Positions 41,716 through 50,079 of a stretch of 58,383 nt of DNA are shown one piece after another; positions within the stretch are counted from its first letter, which is position 1; the number at the start of each line of letters is the position of its first letter. Both the position numbers and the translations under genes were made by a program. The stretch is from assembly GCA_030431715.1 (NCBI GenBank), contig JAUIIO010000024.1, positions 1 to 58,383 of the forward strand, given 5' to 3'. Origin of the DNA: a bacterium (GTDB lineage: Bacteria > Bdellovibrionota_C > UBA2361 > RFPC01). A model generated the notes under the pieces. The model was not told where the DNA came from, made no database searches, and was given only the letters and a program-made list of their open reading frames with translations.

Positions 41716-43041
41716 CTAGAATTGTAGCTGCACTCGACCTTGAACAATTGTAAATGAATCACGAAGAGTGCTGTGTTTTACCTCACCCTGAATTACTTCA
41801 AGCTTAAAGGCGAGATGAGTGTTGTAGTACCAATTAAGACCGAGACTTGCGAGCTGTTGTTTCCCTCCGTCAATTTTTTTTGACGTGAGATCTACGTATG
41901 ACACTCGCCCGGCTACCTCAAACGCTCCGGGTACAACCTTTAGCTCATTTTCACTGCTCTCGATTCCTAGAAGCTTTCCCGTGTTCGGATCGTACTTGCG
42001 AAAATCCCCGTAGAAAACATGTGATACCTGATAGTAAGCGCCGTAGTATGTTCCCTGCGGGGAGTCGGTATAGTTTGCAAGTGTGGTAAGTATTTCTGCT
42101 TGATGTATTTGGGAGCCGGTCTTGTAGAGAAATTCAGCAGCAAGTGTTTGTCCATCGTCAAAGGGGACTTTGTTGGTATCAAGAAGATAGGGAAGTAAGA
42201 ATGATTCTGGTCTCGTTCTAAGTTGAAGACCTTCTGACCCTGCTAAAAAGTAACTGTAACTTCCAGCAAAATGGAGTGCGCTTTCTCCTTTTGTTCCTTG
42301 ATCATAAACAGGAATATAGACAAGTCGAGCTGTTGTTCGTAACGGTGAGGAACGTCCAGATTGCCCCTCGTTCTGATTGTTTTGACCGATCGTTGAAACA
42401 TTTACTGCGCCAGCTAGCCGTGGCACATCGGTATGAACGCCGTACTCAAATCCAAGGCGTAGTCCAGAGGAAAGGGCGCTTACTGGGGCGGGATCTTCCA
42501 TGAGGGCATAGTCTCCCATCATGGATTGCGGGGGATCGAAATAACCAAATGTCAGAGAGTGGTTGTCCTCTTTCAGATAGTGTCGGATGTAAAAGTCTTT
42601 TACGAAAAAGCTACTATTTTCGATGGCAAATTTTACTTTATAATGAAGGGTGCGAATGCCCTCATATTTTCCTGTTGTATAGAGTCTGGCTTGGCTTACT
42701 TTTGTTTTAAAGTCGCCCCCTCCAATAGCGTCAAGGCTTTCAATAAAACCACCATCAAGATGCAAGGCGCCGCCAACTCTTCCTGAGAGTTTAAATTCAG
42801 GTGTGAATCTATCTAGCGAATCAATTTTTGTTCCTGAACGTGGAATGAGTCGGTTAAATTCATATGTCGGGCCTCTCTCCCAGCCAAATCTCCACGAATT
42901 TACTTCTTCTTCCGCATTGACCTCACTCATTAAAAAAAGAACAATCCACGGGAGTGCTATGATGAGGAATCGCAAGTGCTGTGCGAGTGAGAAGGGTATG
43001 ATCATAATCGTGTTAATGATTGCTAAGAGAAATCCTATCAC
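41716..43041 (-). CDS. Outer-membrane beta-barrel, porin O/P-like
   Basis: The 441-residue frame begins at a GTG. The ATG twelve codons in (43005) would give the signal sequence RFLIIALPWIVLFLMSEVNA. The mature part alternates amphipathic strands (RARLYTTGKYEGIRTLHYK-like, VKDFYIRHYLKEDNHSLTFG) and ends in VQGRVQLQF, with the C-terminal Phe typical of BAM substrates. FGYFDPPQSMMGDYALMED resembles the phosphate-selective porin O/P family (GRFKPPFGLE-like). It is likely a channel for small anions or a related barrel; selectivity cannot be read. Confidence 0.72.
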   Translation of the reverse strand: MIGFLLAIINTIMIIPFSLAQHLRFLIIALPWIVLFLMSEVNAEEEVNSWRFGWERGPTYEFNRLIPRSGTKIDSLDRFTPEFKLSGRVGGALHLDGGFIESLDAIGGGDFKTKVSQARLYTTGKYEGIRTLHYKVKFAIENSSFFVKDFYIRHYLKEDNHSLTFGYFDPPQSMMGDYALMEDPAPVSALSSGLRLGFEYGVHTDVPRLAGAVNVSTIGQNNQNEGQSGRSSPLRTTARLVYIPVYDQGTKGESALHFAGSYSYFLAGSEGLQLRTRPESFLLPYLLDTNKVPFDDGQTLAAEFLYKTGSQIHQAEILTTLANYTDSPQGTYYGAYYQVSHVFYGDFRKYDPNTGKLLGIESSENELKVVPGAFEVAGRVSYVDLTSKKIDGGKQQLASLGLNWYYNTHLAFKLEVIQGEVKHSTLRDSFTIVQGRVQLQF

Positions 43042-43109
43042 AGAAGCCGGAAAAACTATAACATATGAGGATAGACATGCTTCTTATTTTTGCAGTCAAT
43101 CCGGAATTG

Positions 43110-43246
43110 TTCTCCGCGTACTCCGCGGTCTCCAGTGTTTTTTTATTTAATTTAGAGAACTAAATGTTCAGGCCGCTTAAGCGGCATGAGGACGTAGCTT
43201 ATAGTAGCAGAAAAAATAACACAGGAGCACACGGAGAGCGCGGAGT
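43110..43246. repeat. Long inverted-repeat element, CTCCGCG arms, with core
   Basis: The left arm is CTCCGCGTACTCCGCGG plus TCTCCAGTG and T tract. The right arm (43213-43246) is the approximate complement (ACACAGGAGCACACGGAGAG). The interior holds the perfect palindrome GCCGCTTAAGCGGC at 43172-43185. On the minus strand the core and its flank (CTGAACATTTAGTTCTC) align with the core at 52.46 kb. Confidence 0.7.
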
Positions 43247-43280
43247 TTACGATAGAACTGTCAACTCGCTTTAAGAGTAG

Positions 43281-44459
43281 CTACTTGAGCATATCGAGTG
43301 CCATCCGTGCCACTCGCTCAGGCGCTGATTGGCTACCATTAAATATCTCAGTGTCCTCAAAGCTTGATAGCTCGTTTGCTATCTCAAGTAATTCCTTCCT
43401 GAGAGCTCCCTGTTTTTTCTGATTTTGGATATTTTCCAGCATCTCTCTGGTGAAGGTTGAAGGGCGAAACTCTTCCTGAATTACTTCTCTCACGGTGTTG
43501 GTTCGAATGACATTAATAATTGAATACTGATCGATTCGCACAAAATAACGAACGATAAAATCAGTAAGGTAGCCGCCAAGATAATACATGGTAAATGGCA
43601 AGCCACAAAAGGCTGCTTGAAGGTTAGACGTGCCGGACTTGATAATTCCATAGTCTGCGCTTTGCATGGCTTTTATGGAATTCCCACGTGTAATAGCGCA
43701 AGCAGGCATGCCGCTTAGCTCTTTGTCTATGAGATCTTGGCTAATGGTGTCTGGCAGTGGAAGAATTGCCTGAAGATTGGGGATTTCTTCTTTTGCTTTC
43801 AGAAATGCCTTCATTACGGTTGGGGCATGGTTTATGAATTCTTTTTTGCGGCTTCCAAGAAAAATTGCAAGGGTTGGTGAAGTTTTACTTAGTCCCAATT
43901 CTTCACGGAAAGAGAGAGCTTCTTCGGTCGAGATTTTTAGCGAAGGAAATTCATCAGCGAAAGGATGCCCAACGTACATCGAATTTTGATATCCTACCTC
44001 TTCGTACATTTTCTTTTCGAATGGGTAGATGAGTGCAAGCTTATCGCAATACTTTTTTACTTTCTCTGTGCGACCGCTTCGCCATGCCCAGATGGATGGG
44101 GATACGAAGTGAAGGGTTGGAATGCCAAGCTGCTTCGCGGCTTTCATGAGCATGAAGTGAAATTCTTGGTAATCAACCGTGATAAGCAGGTCAGGCTTCC
44201 AGTCTTTTAAGAGGTTCTTCATCTCTTTAAGCGATGCGCGGATTTTAGAGATTGATCCGAAGAGCTCTCCAAAGCCCATAACGGAAGCGGAAGTTTCGGA
44301 ATCCACCACAGTATCAACGTTTGCGCGGCGTAAATTTGTGCCACCCATACCACGTATTGTGACATCGGGGAGTGCTTCTCGTAGATGTTCTACAATTTTA
44401 GAAGCGTGCTCGTCTCCTGAGACTTCGCCTGCGCTTATGATAATTTTCTTGCCTTGCAT
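43281..44459 (-). CDS. lpxB: Lipid-A-disaccharide synthase
   Basis: LpxB joins UDP-diacylglucosamine and lipid X at the inner membrane in lipid A synthesis. Visible family sequences are IIISAGEVSGDEHAS at the start, GMGGTNLRRANV, LLITVDYQEFHFMLMKAAKQ, HFVSPSIWAWRSGR and YVGHPFADEFP. SGTSNLQAAFCGLPFTMYY and IINVI fall in the C-terminal half. The length of 392 residues is normal. No other lpx gene is beside it. Its presence shows an LPS-bearing outer membrane. Confidence 0.95.
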   Translation of the reverse strand: MQGKKIIISAGEVSGDEHASKIVEHLREALPDVTIRGMGGTNLRRANVDTVVDSETSASVMGFGELFGSISKIRASLKEMKNLLKDWKPDLLITVDYQEFHFMLMKAAKQLGIPTLHFVSPSIWAWRSGRTEKVKKYCDKLALIYPFEKKMYEEVGYQNSMYVGHPFADEFPSLKISTEEALSFREELGLSKTSPTLAIFLGSRKKEFINHAPTVMKAFLKAKEEIPNLQAILPLPDTISQDLIDKELSGMPACAITRGNSIKAMQSADYGIIKSGTSNLQAAFCGLPFTMYYLGGYLTDFIVRYFVRIDQYSIINVIRTNTVREVIQEEFRPSTFTREMLENIQNQKKQGALRKELLEIANELSSFEDTEIFNGSQSAPERVARMALDMLK

Positions 44460-44540
44460 GGTGGCTTAATACTATCGGTAGATTGATGTAAGAGACAATG
44501 GTAAGAACCTGAACGAATTCCAATGGTGAGAGAAAAAAAG

Positions 44541-45200
44541 CTAGCGTCGTCGCCTCATTTCATCCAGTATTTTTGCCGCTGCTTCACGGCTATCTTTGGA
44601 CCTTTCTTTTTCTGCTAATTTTCTCCGAACCTCATCGGGGATTTTTCCGGTGCTTTTACTAGCGGAATGGTCAGAAGGAGAAGACGAGATAGCCGTGTCT
44701 CCTGCTGAGAGTGAAACAGTTTCAGCGGTCGAGCTCGGAGTATCCAGTACATCTGAAGATGGAGCCTGTTCTTTAAAGTTATAAAGGACGAAGATTTTTT
44801 TGCCGTTATAATTGGCAAATCCTACTTTGATATGCTCTGCCTGAGCGCAGATGACTTCACCAGAGGAAGTAGTCAGGGCAGGCAGATTGTCTTTAAAAGG
44901 GATACGCCCCTTTTTTACACTGTTAGATTTCAGCAGGTTGGCAAATTCAGTAGCTTTCTTCTTTGTATATTCATCTTTTGTGTAAAAGACGTAGACTCTA
45001 TCGTCAGATGATAACTTAAGTTCAGCTTTGACTTCATCGCTCTGAAGCTCTTTTAAGACGTACTTTTTCTGACTTGATGGAGTGGGAGCTTGGCTCTGAG
45101 AAGCATTGGTGCCAAATACCGCATCGAAAAACGCGTCAGTTATATCGACTGTTTGATTTTGCCCCAGCTTACTTTGGTCTACCTGCTCTTGTTTGCCCAT
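44541..45200 (-). CDS. Hypothetical soluble protein with disordered tail
   Basis: The product has 219 residues. A compact domain of about 110 residues (KYVLKELQSDEVKAELKLSS, VYVFYTKDEYTKKKATEF, KVGFANYNGKKIFVLYNF) lies between a Gln/Ser-rich N-terminus and a Ser/Thr/Ala-rich linker. It ends in a basic helix (KLAEKERSKDSREAAAKILD). No signal peptide. Family not recognised. It is on the same strand as, and 81 bases upstream of, lpxB, but co-transcription is uncertain. Confidence 0.6.
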   Translation of the reverse strand: MGKQEQVDQSKLGQNQTVDITDAFFDAVFGTNASQSQAPTPSSQKKYVLKELQSDEVKAELKLSSDDRVYVFYTKDEYTKKKATEFANLLKSNSVKKGRIPFKDNLPALTTSSGEVICAQAEHIKVGFANYNGKKIFVLYNFKEQAPSSDVLDTPSSTAETVSLSAGDTAISSSPSDHSASKSTGKIPDEVRRKLAEKERSKDSREAAAKILDEMRRRR

Positions 45201-45353
45201 GAGTTAATGTTACTCCCGCGATAACCCTTAATCAATATGCGGAAGATAGAATAATAAGGTGCTAATAGTTAAGTATCCTGAAGAGCAGAGATTTTGGGAG
45301 CTGAAAGGGTGTTTGATAGCCGAGCCAATGAGGGGAGAGGCGTATCTGGTGCC

Positions 45354-46526
45354 TCACCAGAATTTAACAGGAGCCCCAAAAACAAACTGAGCAACCGTAG
45401 ACGCTGAATTTGCCAGCTTGGCGGCGCCACTGGCGAGCTGTTTTGCGAGTCTGGTCATCTCAAGCCTGTTCTGGGCTCGTTCTCGAGCTTCTTCAACTAT
45501 CTCAAGGTGTGTTTCCCAGTTTTGGGGAAATGCCTTTTCGAGCCTGTGCTTCATCGTTTCCACTAGGGCTTTCTGAATACCCGAAAGTCGATAATCTTTT
45601 CTCTCGGCTGCAAATACCCATTTTTTAGTGGCAGGGTCTGTGTCGATAACGACTATCGGGTCAAAGTAGTACGTATCGAGATTAAGTAAGGCAGGATCGT
45701 TCAGGTAAACTTCAAGATTAAAGTGGCAGAGTAGATGTGTGTGTCTTTCTGTAAAGAAATTAGCAATGTCTTCTATCGCTCTTTCCCTGAGAAACGTTCT
45801 GAGTCTTTTATCAGCCGTCAGGTCTTGATCGTATGAATAGGTTGATTCGGCTTTTTCAAGGAGCGTTATAAGATCGCTACTAAGAGGCGTATCATTAAAG
45901 GTCGTCCAGATGCCAAAGTACGTTTCGGCATGGCAGTGAAGAATTTCAGGAAAGTCAGCTCCTTTTTTCAGTGTGGCGTTGGGAAGTACTTTTTGTCGAA
46001 GTGCTCTCTGGATGTAGTGTTTTAGGGCAAGAGGGTAGACGGTATGGTATCCCTCTTCTCGTAACTTTGCCTCGGTTGCTTCCGGGGCGACTGAGCATAG
46101 CATCGAAGCGAGTTCGAGAGGGAATTCATGGAAAGGTACTTTTGCGGGATCAAGATTGCTGAATTGGAGGTCTTTGAAATGATCAACCCATATGTTAGCA
46201 GATCGAGCCGAAAAGTTTTCAATGTCGTCACGATTAAGTGATTGTTTGGCATTCGGCCGGTGTGGCTGGTTGTGATTGCGCTGATACTCTTCAGCAAGGT
46301 TCATCAGGGCGTCAGAGGGTGCTGTACTTTGTAGGCGTTTACGTAAGAATCCATAAGATCCGGGCAATGGTTCAGGATCACTGCCCAGCCTCTTATTTGT
46401 TGTTTCTGCCGTGGCTGGTGGTTCAACGGGGACTGCGGGAAGAGTCTCTGCTACGAACGACGATAGTCCACTACTGTACTGATCAACAGGTTGTATAAGG
46501 TTTGGGGCTATCAGCGGGACGGGCAT
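45354..46526 (-). CDS. Hypothetical protein, 390 aa
   Basis: This is a soluble protein with a Pro-rich N-terminus (ETLPAVPVEPPATAET). Its globular core contains NRDDIENFSARSANIWVDHF and LHCHAETYFGIWTTFND. The C-terminal half is helical, with VIDTDPATKKWVFAAERKDY and ERAQNRLEMTRLAKQLASGA. It has the codon use of its neighbours and a clean ATG, so it is likely real, but I do not recognise a family. No membrane segment or catalytic motif is evident. Confidence 0.6.
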   Translation of the reverse strand: MPVPLIAPNLIQPVDQYSSGLSSFVAETLPAVPVEPPATAETTNKRLGSDPEPLPGSYGFLRKRLQSTAPSDALMNLAEEYQRNHNQPHRPNAKQSLNRDDIENFSARSANIWVDHFKDLQFSNLDPAKVPFHEFPLELASMLCSVAPEATEAKLREEGYHTVYPLALKHYIQRALRQKVLPNATLKKGADFPEILHCHAETYFGIWTTFNDTPLSSDLITLLEKAESTYSYDQDLTADKRLRTFLRERAIEDIANFFTERHTHLLCHFNLEVYLNDPALLNLDTYYFDPIVVIDTDPATKKWVFAAERKDYRLSGIQKALVETMKHRLEKAFPQNWETHLEIVEEARERAQNRLEMTRLAKQLASGAAKLANSASTVAQFVFGAPVKFW

Positions 46527-46553
46527 AGACCAGCGTAGGCTCTGGTAATCTAA

Positions 46554-46844
46554 CTACATTCCACCTGAGCATTTGCTGCAAGAGGACTTATCGGTTTTAC
46601 CAAAGCATCCCTCTTTTCCCTTTTTGCTACAAGATGAACAGCTATCGCAGCTCTTCTTGTCGCACTTTGAGCAGCTGGACTTCTTTGAGCATGAGCTAGA
46701 ACCACATGATCCGTCTTTACAAGAGCATTCAGATTTCTGACAAGAGCAACTTGAGCCGCCGTCCTTATAGCTCTTTTGTGAGCAACCACTAAATACAAGT
46801 AGGAAAAGGATAAGGGCGATTACTGGAAAAAGGTTACGCTTCAT
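46554..46844 (-). CDS. Cys/Ser/Lys-rich metallothionein-like lipoprotein
   Basis: A 96-residue product has a lipoprotein signal (LFPVIALILFLLVFSGC, lipobox FSGC). Its mature part is almost entirely Cys, Ser, Lys, Gly and Asp, with about 14 further Cys in CSC, CxxC and Cx4C spacings (SSCSCQKSECSCKDGSC, SKKSSCSKCDKKSCDSC). No ordinary fold is expected. Thiolate metal binding (Zn, Cu, Cd) or redox buffering at the envelope is plausible. The start codon is almost back-to-back with the divergent hydrolase frame. Confidence 0.75.
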   Translation of the reverse strand: MKRNLFPVIALILFLLVFSGCSQKSYKDGGSSCSCQKSECSCKDGSCGSSSCSKKSSCSKCDKKSCDSCSSCSKKGKEGCFGKTDKSSCSKCSGGM

Positions 46845-46956
46845 GCTTACAGCTCCGTATAAAAATATGTTAGGTTTCGAGAATAGCGGCTACTTGAATG
46901 TGCCATTCAATAGTAGTTTTATAAAGCATGGCACCTGTGGAAGTAAAGGAAGAACT

Positions 46957-47727
46957 TTGGAACTGAGCGCGGACCAAATACAGTATAAGGTTACAGGGGA
47001 TGGTCCCCCGCTTCTTATGCTTCATGGTTGGAACAGAAGCGGAGCTGATCTCAGGCCTTTAGCGGAGCTGGTTGGCTCGGCTCGTACGGTATATACACTC
47101 GATCTCCCGGGCTTTGGAGAAACACCGCCTCCGCCTGAAGATGGGTGGGATACCTCTGATTACTCTGAGTTAATTGTTTCTTTTATTCAAAGTAAGGGCC
47201 TAGATAAGGTCAGCTTATTGGGGCATTCCTTTGGGGGGAGAGTTTCTCTAAGGATTGCAGCTAAGTATCCTGAGATCGTGGAAGGGATTATTCTCATAGA
47301 CTCACACGGCTTACGCCCTATGAGGAGCTTTTATCAGAACATGCGAGTCAGGCTCATCAAACTTGCCGCAAAAGTCGTTAAGACAACAGATAAGCTCCTT
47401 GGCACCACGATATTCCCGGATAAGTTTGCCGTAAAGTTTGGTTCCGCAGATTACCGTAACGCCGGAGTCCTAAAGAATACCTTTGTAAAAACAATCTCAG
47501 AGGATCAGGAGTCTGATGTGCGAAATATTAAAGCGCGAGCACTGCTGCTCTGGGGCAGCGAGGACCGTGAGACTCCGGTAGTGATGGGGGAGAAGTTCCA
47601 TCAGCTTCTCTCGAATTCGAAGCTTATTATTTTACCTGGAAAAGGGCACAGTCCATTTCATGGTGTGGGGGCGCATCTGTGTGCAAATTATATACTTCAA
47701 TTTCTGGCAGAGGGCAGTGGTGCATGA
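46957..47727 (+). CDS. Alpha/beta hydrolase
   Basis: The alpha/beta hydrolase fold is shown by LLMLHGWNRSGADLRPLAEL (oxyanion region), the nucleophile elbow GHSFGGR, ALLLWGSEDRETP for the acid loop and PGKGHSPFHG for the catalytic His. Substrate is unknown. The frame is open from an ATG at 46843, which would overlap the divergent lipoprotein start. I prefer the TTG at 46957 because AAAGGAAG lies four bases before it and the fold begins there (LELSADQIQYKVTGDG). An ATG at 46867 is a third option. Confidence 0.75.
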   Translation: MELSADQIQYKVTGDGPPLLMLHGWNRSGADLRPLAELVGSARTVYTLDLPGFGETPPPPEDGWDTSDYSELIVSFIQSKGLDKVSLLGHSFGGRVSLRIAAKYPEIVEGIILIDSHGLRPMRSFYQNMRVRLIKLAAKVVKTTDKLLGTTIFPDKFAVKFGSADYRNAGVLKNTFVKTISEDQESDVRNIKARALLLWGSEDRETPVVMGEKFHQLLSNSKLIILPGKGHSPFHGVGAHLCANYILQFLAEGSGA

Positions 47728-47775
47728 TACTATCGCCTTCTCTCCACAGCTAGGATTTTCAAGCAGCAGGAAGAT

Positions 47776-48987
47776 ATGAGCAAGAAAAATGTATGCGTAC
47801 TATTTGGTGGCCGTTCAGTTGAGCACGAAATTTCAATGATAACTGCGATTCAGTACATTGAGGCTATGGACCGTGAGCTTTATAACGTCATTCCTGTCTA
47901 TATTGCCCATTCGGGTAAGTGGTACATGGGAGATAAGCTGCTAAATAAACAGTTTTACCGCAAGCTTCCAAGCTGTCTTTCTGAGGTAGACGAGGTCACT
48001 CTTTTGCCAGACCCAACGGTGCAGGGACTCACCGTAGTAAGGTCAGCGGCAAGTGGATTACTCTCTCGGTTTAAGAAACCAGAAGTAGTCCCTGTTGACG
48101 TATATGTTCCTGCGTTTCATGGCACATACGGAGAGGATGGCTGTATACAAGGGCTGCTCGAGTTAGCCGACGCTGCGTATGCGAGCTGTGATGTCCTTTC
48201 TTCAGCTGTTGCAATGAATAAGTACATTTGTAAGGTGATAGCCGGGCATCACGATGTTCCAGTTTTACCGAGCCGGCTTGTTACCAGAGATGAGTTTCGG
48301 GCAAATGTATCAGAGACAAGAACCAAGGTTCTGAACTCGGAAGGTCTTGGAAATTATCCCCTCTTTATAAAGCCGGTTCACCTCGGTTCAAGTATAGGTA
48401 TTGGAAAGGCTACTAGTGATGCAGAGCTTGATGCTGCATTGGCCGAAGTCTTTAAGTATGATGATACGGCGATCGTTGAACCGTGTGTAAAAGATATTAT
48501 GGAGATAAATATCTCGGTAATGGATTCAGAAGACTTGACTGCATCGGTAACAGAAATTCCTGTTGGTACTGATGGGGTGCTTTCGTATGAAGACAAGTAT
48601 CTCAAAGAGGGAGCAGGAAAGAAGGGTAAGCTTCAAGGAGCACAAGAGTCACAAGGCATGGCAAGTCTTAGTCGCTCAATCGATCCTGAACACTTATCAG
48701 ACGACATCAAGAAAGTAGTAACTGGCTATGCTCTTAAGCTAGCGAAGATTCTTGGTGCTTCAGGCGTTGGGCGCTTTGATTTTATCGTTAACAATAGCGA
48801 TGGTAGTATTTACTTCAATGAGCTAAATCCTATCCCCGGTTCTTTTGCTTTTTATCTCTGGGAAAAGTCCAAGCCACCGGTAATTTATCCTCAGCTCATC
48901 AATAAAATGATTGATAGAGCGTTAGAGAGAAAAGCTAACAAGGCGCAGTATGAAAAGGATACTGGCTTTAAAGCTTTATTCAATTGA
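47776..48987 (+). CDS. ddl: D-alanine-D-alanine ligase family protein
   Basis: This ATP-grasp enzyme makes D-Ala-D-Ala for peptidoglycan. The N-terminal VCVLFGGRSVEHEISMITA is the Ddl signature. YVPAFHGTYGEDGCIQGLLE, FIKPVHLGSSIGIGKA, VGRFDFIV and FNELNPIPGSFAFYLWEK follow in the expected order. The protein has 403 residues, longer than the usual 300-370. An insertion around 270-300 (KEGAGKKGKLQGAQESQG) contributes. The last motif resembles Ddl variants of Clostridia (N-x-IPGS). The ATG is at 47776. Confidence 0.88.
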   Translation: MSKKNVCVLFGGRSVEHEISMITAIQYIEAMDRELYNVIPVYIAHSGKWYMGDKLLNKQFYRKLPSCLSEVDEVTLLPDPTVQGLTVVRSAASGLLSRFKKPEVVPVDVYVPAFHGTYGEDGCIQGLLELADAAYASCDVLSSAVAMNKYICKVIAGHHDVPVLPSRLVTRDEFRANVSETRTKVLNSEGLGNYPLFIKPVHLGSSIGIGKATSDAELDAALAEVFKYDDTAIVEPCVKDIMEINISVMDSEDLTASVTEIPVGTDGVLSYEDKYLKEGAGKKGKLQGAQESQGMASLSRSIDPEHLSDDIKKVVTGYALKLAKILGASGVGRFDFIVNNSDGSIYFNELNPIPGSFAFYLWEKSKPPVIYPQLINKMIDRALERKANKAQYEKDTGFKALFN

Positions 48988-49078
48988 CGTGTCTAACACG
49001 TCATTGCGAGGAGCTGAGGTCGCAGACCGAACGACGGCCTGTCCTTCGTAGCTTTAGCGAAGTAGGACGGCAATCTCC
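48986..49078. repeat. Hairpin plus half CATTGCGAGG repeat with nested repeat
   Basis: GACGTGT-CTA-ACACGTC (48986-49002) forms a perfect seven-pair stem overlapping the ddl stop. It is followed by TCATTGCGAGGAGCTGAGG and its usual inner segment. Between GACG and GGCAATCTCC a second palindrome (GTCCTTCGTAGC, then GCGAAGTAGGAC) interrupts the repeat. This looks like one repeat inserted in another, with the right half of the first missing. Confidence 0.6.
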
Positions 49079-49111
49079 AATGTAGCCTCCGGGAAGTATA
49101 GAAGGAACGAA

Positions 49112-50029
49112 ATGTCGGCTCAGATCAACTGCGAAGAAGGTGAGTTTCAAGGAGGACAGGGAAGCGTTTATTTCCTGAAGTATTCGTCTCCTGATGGAAA
49201 CGGAACCCCACTCATTATGATACATGGGGGCCCCGGATTTACACACCACTATTTGGAGCCACTCTACAGCCTTGCTTCAGAGCGCCCTGTTATATTTTAC
49301 GATCAGCTCGGCTGCGGAAAATCAGATCGTCCTTCGGTAGATGAATTCTGTAATGTAAATTATTTCGTAAATGAGCTAAGGCAACTCATCGATCATCTTT
49401 CTTTTTCAGAGGTGTGTTTACTAGGTCATTCATGGGGAAGCGCGATAGCAGCTTCTTATGCCGCGAAGTACAGCAATGTTTCACACCTCATCTTTGCAAG
49501 CCCTTTTATGAGCGCACGTCTCTGGAATGATGATATCCAGCGCTATAAAAAAGCTCTTCCATCAAGACTTCGCCGAGCGGTCGAGGACTTTGATGATCCC
49601 GATTTTCAGGAAGCGTTTAATCTCTACTATGCACGGCATGTATATGGCAAAGCCGCATACGACAGGAGTATTGTTCTCTCTACCGACACCGCAAGCCCAG
49701 AAGTATATCGCACTATGTGGGGCCAAAACGAATTTTCAATAACAGGAGTCTTAAAAGATTTTGAATGTAGCGATGAGCTTTCTCTCATTACCGCCAAAAC
49801 ACTTTTTACCGCAGGCGAGAAAGATACCGGTAGCCCCAAAGCCTGTAGGATTCTATCAAAGCAGATTCCCCAATCGAAAGTTGTAACTCTCAGAGACTGC
49901 GCACACTTTCCTCACTTGGAAAAAAAAGAAGAATACGTAAAACTCCTTCGAAGTTTCCTTTCAGATAATAAAGTAGGCGAATCTCAAAATATCTTCGCTA
50001 GATGCTTGTCGTTTCTTAAGAATAGCTGA
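49112..50029 (+). CDS. Proline iminopeptidase-type alpha/beta hydrolase (S33)
   Basis: IMIHGGPGFTHHYLEPLYSL, VIFYDQLGCGKSDRPS and the nucleophile elbow LLGHSWGSAIAASYA are the hallmarks of the S33 proline iminopeptidase group. The acid and His occur as TAGEKDTGSP and RDCAHFPHLEK. It probably removes N-terminal residues from short peptides in the cytoplasm; other substrates are possible in this family. The 305 residues are typical. No clear partner. Confidence 0.85.
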   Translation: MSAQINCEEGEFQGGQGSVYFLKYSSPDGNGTPLIMIHGGPGFTHHYLEPLYSLASERPVIFYDQLGCGKSDRPSVDEFCNVNYFVNELRQLIDHLSFSEVCLLGHSWGSAIAASYAAKYSNVSHLIFASPFMSARLWNDDIQRYKKALPSRLRRAVEDFDDPDFQEAFNLYYARHVYGKAAYDRSIVLSTDTASPEVYRTMWGQNEFSITGVLKDFECSDELSLITAKTLFTAGEKDTGSPKACRILSKQIPQSKVVTLRDCAHFPHLEKKEEYVKLLRSFLSDNKVGESQNIFARCLSFLKNS

Positions 50030-50038
50030 GTTTGATCT

Positions 50039-50072
50039 TTTGGCGTTCTTTTGCGTTTTTGGCGGTTAATAC
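50039..50072. repeat. Lone AACCGC-type repeat arm
   Basis: GGCGTTCTTTTGCGTTTTTGGCGGTTAAT resembles the right arm of the element at 14.43 kb. It sits alone between the convergent hydrolase and GspE-like genes; no partner arm was found. Confidence 0.5.
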
Positions 50073-50079
50073 TAATGAA

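Noticed and set aside
43110..43246. Integron attC site or group of gene cassettes
   Set aside because: No GTTRRRY core sites at the ends, no integrase, and neighbouring genes are ordinary housekeeping genes on both strands.
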